Of a DNA stretch of 64,000 nucleotides, positions 10,064-19,683 are shown in pieces; positions within the stretch are counted from its first letter, which is position 1, and every line of letters begins with the position of its first letter. Made by a program: the position numbers and the translations under genes. Under the pieces are notes generated by a model. The model was not told the DNA's origin and made no database searches. It saw nothing but the letters and a program-made list of their open reading frames with translations. This DNA comes from CAIWHR01 sp963773195 (lineage in GTDB: Bacteria; Pseudomonadota; Gammaproteobacteria; Burkholderiales; Casimicrobiaceae). The DNA lies in NCBI GenBank assembly GCA_963773195.1, contig CAVZAE010000007.1, positions 124,001 to 188,000 of the forward strand, read 5' to 3'.

Positions 10064-11749
10064 ATGCCCACGATCGCTTTCGACCGTTTCTACCGCTACG
10101 CTGAACTCACCGCACTTCTTCAGGCCTTCGTTGCCGAATATCCGAAGCTCGTCGCGCTCGAATCGATCGGCAAGAGCTACGAAGGTCGTGACATCTGGGT
10201 CGCCACTCTGACCAACACCGCGACGGGCCCCGCTGCGGACAAGCCTGCGTTCTGGGTCGACGGCAATATCCACGCGACCGAGGTCGCCGCGTCGGCCGCG
10301 ACACTCTACTTCCTGAACTGGCTCGTCACGCAATACGGCAAGGACGTCGACGTGACGCGCGCGCTCGACACGCGGGCGTTCTACCTTTGTCCGCGGATCA
10401 ATCCGGACGGCGCCGAATGGGCGCTCGCCGACAAGCCGAAATGGATCCGCTCGAGCACGCGGCCGTACCCGTACGACGAGGAGGAGATCGAAGGCCTGAC
10501 CGTCGAGGACCTCGATGGCGACGGGCGGATCCTGCAGATGCGCATCCCCGATCCCAACGGTTTGTGGAAGGATCATCCGCAACAGCCGGGGCTCATGATC
10601 CGGCGCGATCCCATCGAGACGGGCGGCACGTACTACCGGATCCTGCCCGAAGGCACGGTCGAAGACTGGGACGGCTACACGTTGCGGATGAAGAAGGCGA
10701 AGCAGGGACTGGACCTCAACCGTAACTTTCCCGCGAGCTGGCGCCAGGAATTCGAGCAGCTTGGCGCCGGGCCGTTCCCGGCGTCGGAGCCGGAGATCCG
10801 AGCTGTCGTTTCGTTCATCACGTCGCACCCGAACGTGACGGGAGCGACATCGTTCCACACGTGGAGCGGCGTCCTGCTGCGCCCCTTCGAGCATTCGCCC
10901 GACGACGAGATGCACGCCGAGGACCTGTGGTTCTACAAGAAGACGGGCGAGAAGGGCCATGAGCTCACCGGCTATCCGGCCATCTCCGTCTATCACGAGT
11001 TCCGCTATCACCCGAAGTCGGTGATCGCCGGCACCTTCGACTGGCTCTACGAGCACCTCGGGATGTACACGTGGGTGGTCGAGATCTGGAGCCCGATGCG
11101 CGAAGCCGGCATCGAGAAATACCTCTACATCGACTGGTTCCGTGAGCACTCGATCGACGACGACCTCAAGCTTTACGCGTGGAATCGCGACAAGCTGGGC
11201 GGTGCCGCGCACGCGGGGTGGAAGCCGTTCGACCATCCGCAGTTGGGCAAGATCGAGCTCGGTGGCTGGAATCGCTTCCACGCCTTCTCGAACCCGCCGG
11301 CGCAATTCCTCGAGCGCGAGCTCGCGCGCTTTCCGAAGTGGATGCTATGGCAGGCGCTGACGTCGCCGAAGATGGAGCTGGTGACGGCCGAGTGCGACGC
11401 GCTCTCGGCCGACAGCTGGCGCGTGCGTCTTGTCGTGCAGAACACGGGCTGGCTGCCGAGCTACGTGTCGAAGCGCGCGCTCGAGCGCAAAGTGGTTCGC
11501 GGCGTCATCGCCGAGATCGCGCTGCCTCCCGGCGCGAAGCTCATGTCCGGCAAGCGGCGCGAGCACCTGGGCCAGCTCGAGGGCAAGGCGTACAAGCACA
11601 CGGGCGTCTCGTTCTGGCCCGACTACAACATCACCGACGACCGCATCAAGGTCGAATGGGTGGTGCAGGCGAAGAGGGGCGAGAAGATCGACGTCATTGC
11701 GCGGCACGAGAAAGCGGGCGTTGTGCGAGCGAGCGTGACGCTGGGCTGA
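10064..11749 (+). CDS. M14-family zinc carboxypeptidase
   Basis: About 561 residues from ATG 10064 (ATG 10055 and 10004 are possible but lie near the divergent promoter). The fold starts with FYRYAELTALLQAFVAEYP and LESIGKSYEGRDIWVATLTN, then the zinc ligands in WVDGNIHATEVAAS (HxxE), NPDGAEW, DLNRNFP, the third zinc His in GATSFHTWSG, and the catalytic Glu region WVVEIWSP. These are the expected M14 peptidase elements. No signal peptide is evident. The C-terminal 130 residues, with VVQNTGWLPSYVSKRAL, look like an added beta domain. It is transcribed away from dnaE2 and stands 15 bp before the phosphoesterase gene. Confidence 0.88.
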   Translation: MPTIAFDRFYRYAELTALLQAFVAEYPKLVALESIGKSYEGRDIWVATLTNTATGPAADKPAFWVDGNIHATEVAASAATLYFLNWLVTQYGKDVDVTRALDTRAFYLCPRINPDGAEWALADKPKWIRSSTRPYPYDEEEIEGLTVEDLDGDGRILQMRIPDPNGLWKDHPQQPGLMIRRDPIETGGTYYRILPEGTVEDWDGYTLRMKKAKQGLDLNRNFPASWRQEFEQLGAGPFPASEPEIRAVVSFITSHPNVTGATSFHTWSGVLLRPFEHSPDDEMHAEDLWFYKKTGEKGHELTGYPAISVYHEFRYHPKSVIAGTFDWLYEHLGMYTWVVEIWSPMREAGIEKYLYIDWFREHSIDDDLKLYAWNRDKLGGAAHAGWKPFDHPQLGKIELGGWNRFHAFSNPPAQFLERELARFPKWMLWQALTSPKMELVTAECDALSADSWRVRLVVQNTGWLPSYVSKRALERKVVRGVIAEIALPPGAKLMSGKRREHLGQLEGKAYKHTGVSFWPDYNITDDRIKVEWVVQAKRGEKIDVIARHEKAGVVRASVTLG

Positions 11750-11764
11750 GATCGGGGGGAAGCG

Positions 11765-13259
11765 ATGACGAAGGTCCGCGTTGCCACCGTCGTCCTCGCC
11801 GGGGCGGCCTTCGTCCTCCTCGCGAGCTGCGCGACGCCTCCCGGTGCAGCGTACCGGGCTCGACAAGATCCAGCACATCCTCGTCATCTACGCCGAGAAC
11901 CGGAGTTTCGATCACCTGTATGGGCTGTTCCCGGGCGCGGACGGTCTCGCGAACGCGACGCCCGAGCAGTACACGCAGGTCGACTACGACGGCAAGCCGC
12001 TGGCGCACCTGCCGCCCGTGTGGAAGCTCGACGGCGGGCCGGACCCCGCGTTTCCGCAGGACCTGCCGAACCGGCCGTTCCGGATCGACGCGCCGCCGAT
12101 CAACATGCCGCTGTCGGTGCGCACGCGCGACCTGATCCACAAGGTCTATCCGCAGCAGGAGCAGATCAACGGCGGATTGAACAACCGGTTCGCCGAGGTA
12201 TCGGACGCGGGCGGCCTCGTCATGGGCTACTACGACGGCTCGGCGCTGCCGCTGTGGAAGTGGGCGCGCGAGTACACGCTCGCCGATCACTTCTTCATGG
12301 GGGCATTCGGCGACTCGTACATCAATCACTTCTGGCTCGTCTGCGCGTGCACGCCGCGCGAGCCCAATCCACCGGCGAATCTCGTCGCGCAGCTCGACGA
12401 TCGCGGCTGGCTCAAGCGGCGGCCGACGTCGCCGCCGTCGGCGCTGACGGGGCCGGCGCAGTTCGTCCCCGGCGAGTTCACCGCCGACGGCTATTCGCTG
12501 TCGACCCATCAGCCGCCGTACCAGCCTTCGCGCGTGCCGCCTGCACCCGGCGGCGACCCGCGCTTCGCCGACCCGACCAAGCAGGTGCTGCCGCCGCAGA
12601 CGCAGAAGACCATCGGCGACACGCTGTCGGCCAAGGGCATCTCGTGGGCGTGGTACAGCGGCGCGTGGGCCGCGGCCGAGAAGGACGGGATGCAGCCCGC
12701 GAGCGCGAAGCGAATGGTCATCGCCAATAACGAGCCCGGTGCCCCGTACTTCGTCACGCACCACCAGCCGTTCAACTATTTCGCGCGCTTCGCGCCGGGG
12801 ACGGCCGATCGCGCGCTCCACCTCAAGGACTACGACGATCTCGTTGCCGGCATCGATCGCGGCGACCTGCCGGCCGTCTCGTTCTACAAGCCGCAGGGCA
12901 GCCTGAACGAGCATCCCGGCAACACCGACGTGATTTCCGGCGACCAGCACATCTCGGAATTGCTCTCGCGCCTCAAGGCGAGCCCGCTATGGGCGTCGAC
13001 CGTCGTCATCATCACGTACGACGAGAACGGCGGCTGGTGGGACCACGTCGCACCCCCGCGCGGCGACCGCTGGGGACCGGGTTCGCGCATTCCGGCGATC
13101 GTCGTCTCGCCGTTGGCGAAGAAGGGCTTCGTCGATCACACCTATTACGACACGACGTCGATCATCAAGCTCGTCACGCTGCGCTTCGGGCTCGAGCCGC
13201 TCGCGGGCGCGCGTCCGGGTGCGGGCGACCTGACCGCCGCGCTCGACCTCGCGCCGTGA
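11765..13259 (+). CDS. phosphoesterase family protein (acid phosphatase/phospholipase C type), lipoprotein signal, one frameshift
   Basis: The N-terminus MTKVRVATVVLAGAAFVLLASCAT is a lipoprotein signal with lipobox-like LASC. The frame then breaks near 11840 (a CCC run); dropping one base continues into RTGLDKIQHILVIYAENRSFDHLYGLFPGA, the conserved opening of the AcpA/phospholipase C-type phosphoesterase family. Later come ADHFFMGAFGDSYINHFWLVC, WYSGAWA, DVISGDQHISELL, and the metal-binding VVIITYDENGGWWDHV with DRWGPGSRIPAIVVSPLAKKGFVDHTYYDTTSI. About 497 residues when repaired. It should be an envelope-anchored phosphomonoesterase or phospholipase. Co-directional with the peptidase upstream. 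Confidence 0.85.
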
Positions 13260-13282
13260 ACCCTTCCGGGCGAGGGTGACGC

Positions 13283-14488
13283 GTGGTGGATCCGGCAAAG
13301 CGCGGGCTCGCAGCGATTCCCCGCAGCGTCTGGGTGCTGGGCATTGTCAGCCTTTGCATGGATGTCTCCTCGGAGCTCATCCATTCCCTCCTGCCGCTCT
13401 ATCTCGCGCTGGGCCTCGGCGCGAGCGCGCTGACGATCGGCATCATCGAGGGGATCGCCGAGGCGACGGCGCTGATCGTCAAGGTGTTCTCGGGTGTGCT
13501 GTCGGACCTGTTCCGGCGACGGAAGCCGCTCGTGGTGCTGGGATACGGTCTCGCTGCGGTCACCAAGCTCGTGTTTCCGCTCGCGCCGTCGCTGGGCTGG
13601 GTCGTCGGGGCACGCTTCGCCGACCGCGTCGGCAAGGGTATTCGCGGCGCGCCGCGCGATGCGCTCATTGCCGACCTCACGCCCGATGCCGTCCGCGGCG
13701 CGAGCTTCGGATTGCGACAGGCGCTCGACACCGTCGGCGCGGTCGCGGGTCCGCTGCTCGCGATCGCGGCGATGGCGGCGTTCGCCGGCCAGTTCAAGGC
13801 GGCATTCTGGGTTGCGATCGTGCCGGCGTTCCTTGCGGTCGCGCTGCTGGTGGGCGGGGTCGACGAACCGGACCGAGCGAGCGCGAACGGGCAAGGTCAC
13901 CGGTTGCAATTCGCCGACGTGAAGCGCCTGGGGCGCACGTATTCGATGGTCGTGGCGATCGCGGCGGTGCTGACGCTCGCGCGCTTCTCGGAGGCATTTC
14001 TCGTGCTGCGCGCGAACGACGTGGGCCTCGCGCCCGGCCAGGCGCCGTGGGTGATGGTCGCGATGTCGGTCGTCTACGCGCTATCCGCCTACCCGGCGGG
14101 CGCGGCCGCGGACCGCGGCCACGGGCCGCGTTTGCTGTCGGCCGGGATGGTTGCGCTGATCGCCGCGGACGTCGTGCTCGCGCGGGCGTCGGGTCCGGCC
14201 GCCGTCATGATCGGCGCCGGCCTCTGGGGTCTCCACATGGGCCTGACCCAGGGGCTGCTCGCGGCGCTCGTCGCGGGTGCCGCGCCCGCGGACCTGCGCG
14301 GTACCGCTTTCGGCGTCTTCAACCTGATCTGCGGCATTGCGCTGCTCATCGCGAGTGCCCTTGCCGGATGGTTGTGGACGGTCGTCGGTCCGGCGTCGAC
14401 GTTCTTCGCGGGGGCCGCGTTCACGGTGATCGCGTGGGTCGCATTCATGGGCTACGGCCGAAAGGCCGCGGCACTGCCGGGGACATAG
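13283..14488 (+). CDS. MFS transporter
   Basis: The protein has 401 residues with about 12 predicted transmembrane helices. The start is GTG 13283 (GTG 13286 is equally possible), 12 bp after CGAGGG. The loop 2-3 region DLFRRRKPLVVLGYGLAAVTK and VGKGIRGAPRDALIADLTP are typical of a proteobacterial MFS subgroup annotated as permeases of unknown substrate. It is an inner-membrane secondary carrier, probably an exporter. It is separated by 23 bp from the phosphoesterase gene, so transcription may be shared. Confidence 0.85.
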   Translation: MVDPAKRGLAAIPRSVWVLGIVSLCMDVSSELIHSLLPLYLALGLGASALTIGIIEGIAEATALIVKVFSGVLSDLFRRRKPLVVLGYGLAAVTKLVFPLAPSLGWVVGARFADRVGKGIRGAPRDALIADLTPDAVRGASFGLRQALDTVGAVAGPLLAIAAMAAFAGQFKAAFWVAIVPAFLAVALLVGGVDEPDRASANGQGHRLQFADVKRLGRTYSMVVAIAAVLTLARFSEAFLVLRANDVGLAPGQAPWVMVAMSVVYALSAYPAGAAADRGHGPRLLSAGMVALIAADVVLARASGPAAVMIGAGLWGLHMGLTQGLLAALVAGAAPADLRGTAFGVFNLICGIALLIASALAGWLWTVVGPASTFFAGAAFTVIAWVAFMGYGRKAAALPGT

Positions 14489-14525
14489 TCCGCTCGCGCC
14501 ACAAACGGCTGTAAGCTCAGGCGTC

Positions 14526-15398
14526 GTGCCGCGACCCATCCGCATGCCCACCTCCCCCAAGCCCGGTTCCGTTCCGCGCGGCGAGCTTTATTACCGCCAC
14601 ACGCTGCCCGTGCGCGTGATGCACTGGGTCAACGTCGTCGCGCTCACGATACTGCTCATGAGCGGGCTCAATATCTTCGACGCCCATTCGGCGCTGTACT
14701 GGGGCAAGTCGTCGTACACGGGGCAGCCGCCGCTGCTCGCCATCGGCGCGCGCATGAAGCCCGATGGCAGCATGCAGGGCGTGACGCGCGTGCTCGGCAA
14801 GGAATTCGACACGACGGGCTGGCTCGGCGTGGCACCTGGCCCCGACGGCGAGCCAGGTCTGCGCTCGTTCCCGTGGTGGGCGACGATTCCCGACTATCGC
14901 TGGCTGTCGATGGCGCGCTCGTGGCATTTCTTCTTCGCGTGGATCCTCGTGCTCAACGGTCTCGCGTACCTTGCGTGGTCGATCGGTAGCGGTCATCTTT
15001 CGCGCGATCTCGCGCCCGATCAGACGGAGCTGCGCTCGATCCCGCAATCGATCGTCGATCACCTTCGACTGCGTCATCCAACCGGGGCTGCGGCAAAGCG
15101 ATACAACGTGCTGCAAAAGCTCGCCTATCTGGGCGTCATCTTCGCCGTCGTGCCACTGTTGATCCTCATGGGCCTTGCGATGTCGCCGCGGGCGGATACG
15201 ATCTGGTCGGGCTGGGTCGATCTTTTCGGCGGCCGCCAGTCGGCCCGCACGATTCATTTCATCGCCGCTTGGATTCTCTTCGCCTTCGTGGTGATCCACG
15301 TTGCCGAGGCCGCCCTCAGTGGCCTGTGGAACCATCTGCGCTCGATGATCACCGGGCGCTATCGCGTCCCTCCGGAGGCCTCGCGTGAGACGCGCTGA
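14526..15398 (+). CDS. cytochrome b (b561/Ni-Fe-hydrogenase type) membrane subunit
   Basis: About 290 residues from GTG 14526, or 284 from ATG 14544. Four transmembrane helices carry His residues placed as heme ligands: RVMHWVNVVALTILLMSG, SWHFFFAWILVLNG, RTIHFIAAWILFAFVVIHVAE. A periplasmic loop of about 80 residues separates helices 1 and 2. The family takes electrons from quinol or passes electrons to it. The gene overlaps the start of a sulfite-oxidase-fold molybdoenzyme by 14 bp, so the pair is likely a membrane-anchored molybdoprotein with its own cytochrome b. Confidence 0.85.
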   Translation: MPRPIRMPTSPKPGSVPRGELYYRHTLPVRVMHWVNVVALTILLMSGLNIFDAHSALYWGKSSYTGQPPLLAIGARMKPDGSMQGVTRVLGKEFDTTGWLGVAPGPDGEPGLRSFPWWATIPDYRWLSMARSWHFFFAWILVLNGLAYLAWSIGSGHLSRDLAPDQTELRSIPQSIVDHLRLRHPTGAAAKRYNVLQKLAYLGVIFAVVPLLILMGLAMSPRADTIWSGWVDLFGGRQSARTIHFIAAWILFAFVVIHVAEAALSGLWNHLRSMITGRYRVPPEASRETR

Positions 15399-16155
15399 CG
15401 CGCTGCGCCGGCAGTTTCTCGCGCGCGCGGCCGCGCTGGCCGCGTTGCCCCTCGCCGCGTGCCAGCGGCTGTCGCAGAGCGAATGGTTCCCCAAGGTGCT
15501 GGGCGCCGGGGAGAGCGCAAGCAGCGCCGCGCTGCGCTTGGTCGCGGGACGCAAAGCCATGGCGCAGGAATTCTCTCCAGCGGACCTCTCGCCATCGTTC
15601 CGCAGCAACGGTACGGCGGAGCCGGCGAGCGACGCGTATAGCGCGCTCGCGGCCGGCGGATTCGCGCAGTACCGGCTTACGGTCGACGGACTGGTCGAGC
15701 GGCCGCTGCAGCTCTCCCTCGATGAGCTCCGCGCGCTGCCGTCGCGCACGCAAATCACGCGGCACGACTGCGTCGAAGGATGGAGCGCGATCGGGAAGTG
15801 GAAAGGCGCGCGCCTGGCCGCGCTGCTCGACGCCGTGAAACCGCGGCCCGAGGCGCGCTATGTCGTATTCCATTGTGCCGACCCGATGGCCGACGACGGC
15901 ACCGATTTCTACTATGAGAGCATCGACTTCGACGACGCCTATCACGCGCAGACGATCCTGGCCTATGAGCTCAACGATGCGCGGCTGCCGGTCGCGAATG
16001 GCGCGCCGCTGCGGCTGCGCGTCGAGCGGCAGCTCGGATACAAGCACGCGAAGTACGTGATGCGCGCTGAGATCGTCGCGAGCTACGCCCAAATCGCCGG
16101 CGGCCAAGGCGGCTACTGGGAAGATCGCGGCTACCAGTGGTTTGCCGGGATCTGA
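15385..16155 (+). CDS. molybdopterin-dependent oxidoreductase (sulfite oxidase fold)
   Basis: The protein has 256 residues, starting with GTG 15385 inside the end of the cytochrome b gene. It begins RRADALRRQFLARAAALAALPLAACQ, a Tat-like or lipoprotein-type leader, so it acts in the periplasm. The molybdenum-ligating Cys lies in ITRHDCVEGWSAIGKWKG, followed by VVFHCADPMADDGTDFYYESI and AYELNDARLPVANGAPLRLRVERQLGYKHAKYV, the core of the SUOX/YedY-fold molybdopterin domain. Translational coupling to the cytochrome b gene suggests a two-subunit redox enzyme. The natural substrate cannot be read from the sequence. Confidence 0.87.
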   Translation: MRRADALRRQFLARAAALAALPLAACQRLSQSEWFPKVLGAGESASSAALRLVAGRKAMAQEFSPADLSPSFRSNGTAEPASDAYSALAAGGFAQYRLTVDGLVERPLQLSLDELRALPSRTQITRHDCVEGWSAIGKWKGARLAALLDAVKPRPEARYVVFHCADPMADDGTDFYYESIDFDDAYHAQTILAYELNDARLPVANGAPLRLRVERQLGYKHAKYVMRAEIVASYAQIAGGQGGYWEDRGYQWFAGI

Positions 16156-16196
16156 TAGGGCTGGTGTGCGGCTGGTTGTCGCTGCGATCTACGAAT

Positions 16197-16223
16197 AAGA
16201 AAAACCGCGTGCGGCGGCACGCG
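16197..16223 (-). terminator. rho-independent terminator of the beta-helix gene
   Basis: Read on the minus strand, a CGCGTGC/GCACGCG stem with a 4-nt loop (16206-16223) is followed by a GTTTTTCTT tract (16197-16205). It ends transcription from the 16318-17269 gene, beyond the large inverted repeat. Confidence 0.75.
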
Positions 16224-16291
16224 AGGGCCGAACCCGGGCCCCGCCGTGCTTCAGGTGTTCAGGCGCACGGCGGGGCCCGGGTTCGGCCCTC
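16223..16291. repeat. perfect 27-bp inverted repeat (hyperstable hairpin)
   Basis: Arms 16223-16249 and 16265-16291 are exact reverse complements over 27 bp, with a 15-nt loop. The repeat sits between the convergent molybdoenzyme and beta-helix genes. It overlaps the stem end of the minus-strand terminator by one base, so it may act as a bidirectional terminator or barrier. Confidence 0.9.
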
Positions 16292-16317
16292 GGACTGGCC
16301 GGGATGCGATCTCCGCG

Positions 16318-17269
16318 CTAGATCTGCCCGCCGTCGAAGCTGCCGCCCATGTGAGTCGGCACGGTCCCGACGACCAGGTTGCCGGTGATCCGGCTCGTCC
16401 CGAATGTGAGCGTCGCCCCGCTGAACCCGGTCGCATTGAAGGCGATGTCGGTGTCCGAGAAGCGCAGCATCGACGTCCCGGCCGTGAGCAGGGCGACGCC
16501 GTTGCTGCTGATCATGCTCCGGTTGACGTTGACCGTCGTCGCGCCGACGCTCGAGGTCGATTCGATGCCGGAGCTGAGATTGTTCGAGCTCGTGCTGTTG
16601 TTGATCATCACGCGCGGGCCGTTGTTGAACGTCATCCCAGTGCCGTTACCCGCCGAGGTGACGCGATCCAACGCGACGTCGATCCGCGCCGATCCGGACG
16701 AGGGCGACACGCCGATGCCGTCGCCGCCGTTGTTGCGCAGGATCGTGTTGGTGACGTTGAGCCGGCCGTCGACGTTGCGCTCATCGCTGATCCCGCGCTG
16801 CACGAAATCGGTGGCCAGCACATCCTCGATGAACACCATCTGCGCTTGCACGATGCGGATGCCGTTCAGGCCGCTCCGCGTGCCCCCGCCGGTCCCGTTG
16901 AGGTTCAGATTGCGAATGCGCACGGTCTGCAGCGGGTCGCTGGGATTGCCCGGGGCGATGCTGATCACGATCGCGTTGGTGCCGCTCGCGAGGATGCTCG
17001 CGTAGACCTCGTGGCAGTCGATCGTGATCGACTTCGTGATTGTCACAGCGCCGAAGCCGCCCGGGATCGAGGCAGTTGATCTCGCCGTTGATGGCCGTCT
17101 TGCTGATGGCGCCGGCGAACGTCTTGCAGGGTGCGGTGCGGCTGCACGGGTTGGCGTCGTCGCCGACGCCCGAGACCCACGTGCGCGTGGCTTGCGCCTG
17201 CGCCGCGGTGGAGGTCAGGACGACCACCGCAAGCATGGCGATTGTGGACGACAAAAGGGTCGTTCTCAT
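16318..17269 (-). CDS. secreted right-handed beta-helix protein (one frameshift)
   Basis: ATG 17269 opens MRTTLLSSTIAMLAVVVL followed by a signal-peptidase site near AQAQA. The mature protein starts TRTWVSGVGDDANPCSRTAPCKTFAGAI, the usual opening of proteobacterial parallel beta-helix proteins with right-handed repeats. The frame shifts near 17061 (one extra base in a GGG run); the second frame continues TITKSITIDCHEVYASILASG and many short repeats rich in Asn, Ser and Thr (NTILRNNGGDGIGV, NSTSSNNLSSGIES). About 316 residues when repaired. Likely exported; function unknown, possibly carbohydrate binding or cleavage. A perfect palindrome lies 135 bp upstream. Confidence 0.8.
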
Positions 17270-17403
17270 TTCTATGTCTCCCAGGAGGTTAGACGGCTGA
17301 AGCGGCGCCGAATTCTGCGGTTGCGCGAGCGACGATAGCATCGCGATGACGACGATGGACCGCCCTCGCATCGGGCGGCGACGCGCTCTTGTCGGATCAA
17401 AAA

Positions 17404-17417
17404 TACAACGCGTTGTA
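17404..17417. promoter_or_regulatory. perfect 14-bp palindrome, possible operator
   Basis: TACAACGCGTTGTA is a perfect palindrome in the 283-bp gap between the start of the beta-helix gene (17269) and the imuB stop (17553). No other gene element is visible in this gap. Its position suits an operator for the beta-helix gene, but no regulator is adjacent. Confidence 0.35.
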
Positions 17418-17552
17418 GTGAACGAATATCGACGCGGCCTCCGCGCCGTCAGATCTGATCGATAGGCTGGGGGGTGGCCGCAAGCGTCGACTCGTGCTTG
17501 CTCGCATCCCCGCGCTTCCCGCGCGTGGGGCCCGGGCTCGCGGCTCGTGCCG

Positions 17553-19073
17553 CTAGGCGAAGATGCCTTGCATGAACCACTCGCCGTCGTCGACACCGTA
17601 GCGGTGATCGCGGTAGATCCAGACGAGCTCGCCGCGCGGCGTCTCGGCGACGAAGTAGTCGCGGCGCACGTCGGCGCCGTCCCACCAGCCCGATTCGATC
17701 CGCTCGGGGCCGTCGCGCAGCACCCAGGGTTGCGCTTCGACGAGTTCCCCAAGCGGCGCCGGCTCCGATAAGAGCCAGAGGGGGCGCGGCGGAAAAGGAT
17801 CGGATGCGACGTTGGCATGCGGCGACCGCGAGGCAGCGGTGAACCGAGCCTCGAGTCGCGTCCCCCATTCGCTCGCACGTTCGGGCCGATGCTCGGCGCG
17901 CGGCACGACGAGCGTCACGGCGTCGTCGCCCAGCCGCGCACGCAGCCGGTCGACGAGCGGCACCGTCACCGCCGGCTCGTCGCCGGGCAGGAGACCGAGG
18001 TTGCGGCCGGCGAGCGGCGCCGTGAGTCCGCTCGTGAGCGCCACTGCTTCCACCACGGCCGGCAGCTCGATGCGCGCAAGCCGCTCGCGCAGCACGGTGA
18101 TCAGGTGCGCGGGCTCGCGCGACGGCGCGGCGAGCGCGACGCGGACAGCCGTTGCGGGAATGCCGGTCTTCACGCCGACATAGCGCTCGTGCGCGAGCGA
18201 AAGCGCGAGCTCGAGGACGCCCAGACCGCGTCCGGTGAGCCAGCCCGCGAGCTCGTGGACGAGGCGGTTCGCCGCGAACGCGAGTGCCTCGACGTCGGCG
18301 ACGGGCGCCGGCAGTTCGAGCCTGCCCTCGTAGCGCGGCGGCGGCACGAACGGCAGGCGCGGATCGGGAACGAGCCCGCGCGCGCGATCGAGCGTGGCGA
18401 CGAAATCGGCGCCCATGCGCCGCGCCAGCGCATCGCGCGGGAGCGCGCACGCCTGCCCGAACGTCGTCACGCCGGCGGCGGCGAGCGTCGCGACGGCCTC
18501 CGGCGCGAGATCGAGATGGGCGAGCGGCAGCGGTGCGAGCGCTGCGAGCAGCGCGCGCGGCCCGCCGTCGCCGTTGCGGAGTGAGCGACCGGCGGTCGCT
18601 CGCTCCGCGGATTCGTCGCGCGCGAACGCGAGCGCAGCGAGCGGTGTGGGCGCGAGCGCGAGCCGCGTCGCGTAGCCGAGCTCGCGCGCGCCGCGCGCGA
18701 GCTCGGCAGCGAGCCGCGATAGACCGCCGAAGAGCCGCAAGCTGCCGCCGATCTCGGCCAGCACTGCGTCGGGCGGCGCAAGTGATACGGCTGGCGTGAA
18801 CTGCGTGGCCCACGCGGCGACGCGTGCGAGCGCCGCCGCTTCGAGCTCCGGATCGCGATCGCGGAGCGCGATGTCGGGCGCGAGTGCGAGCGTGGCCGAG
18901 ACGAGCTGCCCGGGCACGACAGCTGCGGCGTCGGCGGCGGCGTTGGCGACGACGACGCGCGGGTAGTGCCCGCCGGTCGTGACAGCGAACGCGCGCGCAG
19001 CGTCGGCAGGCCCGAGCGCGCGCGTGAACACGTCGAGCGACAGCGACGGCAGCCGCAGGCAGGCCCACAGCAT
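17553..19073 (-). CDS. imuB: ImuB, catalytically inactive Y-family polymerase homologue
   Basis: 506 residues from ATG 19073 (MLWACLRLPSLSLDVF). The Y-family fold is recognisable (palm-like N-terminal part, HhH region near FGQACALPRDALARRMG, C-terminal little-finger-like domain). The acidic SxDE catalytic motif is replaced by LAPPDAVLAEIGGSLRLFGG, the hallmark of ImuB. The C-terminus, with WDGADVRRDYFVAETPRGELVWIYRDHRYGVDDGEWFMQGIFA, is the conserved ImuB tail, including RDYF. ImuB bridges DnaE2 and the beta clamp in SOS mutagenesis. The gene lies 10 bp after a DinB-family (metal-dependent hydrolase fold) gene and downstream of imuA on the same strand. Confidence 0.93.
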   Translation of the reverse strand: MLWACLRLPSLSLDVFTRALGPADAARAFAVTTGGHYPRVVVANAAADAAAVVPGQLVSATLALAPDIALRDRDPELEAAALARVAAWATQFTPAVSLAPPDAVLAEIGGSLRLFGGLSRLAAELARGARELGYATRLALAPTPLAALAFARDESAERATAGRSLRNGDGGPRALLAALAPLPLAHLDLAPEAVATLAAAGVTTFGQACALPRDALARRMGADFVATLDRARGLVPDPRLPFVPPPRYEGRLELPAPVADVEALAFAANRLVHELAGWLTGRGLGVLELALSLAHERYVGVKTGIPATAVRVALAAPSREPAHLITVLRERLARIELPAVVEAVALTSGLTAPLAGRNLGLLPGDEPAVTVPLVDRLRARLGDDAVTLVVPRAEHRPERASEWGTRLEARFTAASRSPHANVASDPFPPRPLWLLSEPAPLGELVEAQPWVLRDGPERIESGWWDGADVRRDYFVAETPRGELVWIYRDHRYGVDDGEWFMQGIFA

Positions 19074-19083
19074 GCGACGACCG

Positions 19084-19668
19084 CTATGACCAGATCTTCT
19101 GCTCGGACAGCCCGATCTCCGCAAGCTCCGCGGCGCGCAGATGCGCTTCGTTCGCGCAGAAGAATTCGTCAAGCTGCGGTGGCTTGACGGACGTGCCGGC
19201 AAGCATCGCGTGCGCCTGGCCGCGATGGTGGATCTGGTGCTGGAAGAGATGCGCTAAAAGCCGCGGCGCGGGCTCCTGCATTATCCCGACGCGACGCGGC
19301 ACCGCGATCGGTTTGGCGAGATCGGCATCGGTCAGTGCGGCGCACGCGGCGATGAGCCGGCGATCGACGTCATGTTGCGCGGCGGAGAGCGCGGCGCAGG
19401 TGTCGAACGGCTCCTCGGGCTCGAAGAACAGGCCGGACTCGAGGTTCGGCGGCTGGCCGCGGACGCTGCGCTCGATCGCGTCGACGTAATACCAGTCGAC
19501 GGTCAGGTTGTGGTTGAGCGTCGCCTTGAGCGACGGGAAGAAGCTCGTGCGCGTTGCGACGAAATCGTCCTGCGAGAGCCGGCTGCATGCCGCCAGCAAT
19601 CGATGGTTCGACCACGCGTTGTTGCACGCCATTGTGTAGAAGTGATGGGCGAGGGGAGAGGATGGCAT
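19084..19668 (-). CDS. DinB/DUF1569-like four-helix metal protein
   Basis: The protein has 194 residues. The four-helix-bundle DinB/YfiT fold is suggested by NNAWSNHRLLAACSRLSQDDF, the first His in LNHNLTVDWYYVDAI, and two more in HLFQHQIHHRGQAHAML, the usual three-His metal site. This family is unrelated to DNA polymerase IV despite the name; some members are thiol-dependent transferases. It sits between imuA (15 bp) and imuB (10 bp) in one operon, an arrangement that is not part of the canonical imuA-imuB pair. Its role there is unknown. Confidence 0.85.
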   Translation of the reverse strand: MPSSPLAHHFYTMACNNAWSNHRLLAACSRLSQDDFVATRTSFFPSLKATLNHNLTVDWYYVDAIERSVRGQPPNLESGLFFEPEEPFDTCAALSAAQHDVDRRLIAACAALTDADLAKPIAVPRRVGIMQEPAPRLLAHLFQHQIHHRGQAHAMLAGTSVKPPQLDEFFCANEAHLRAAELAEIGLSEQKIWS

Positions 19669-19683
19669 CGGATTAGGGCCTGT

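Noticed and set aside
8480..11305. 941-residue minus-strand ORF overlapping dnaE2 and the M14 peptidase
   Set aside because: It is the antisense shadow of the peptidase and an off-frame of dnaE2. Composition is Arg/Ala-rich without domain sequence.
19084..19668. DNA polymerase IV (DinB)
   Set aside because: The DinB/YfiT-type four-helix metal protein shares only a name with polymerase IV. No polymerase motifs are present.
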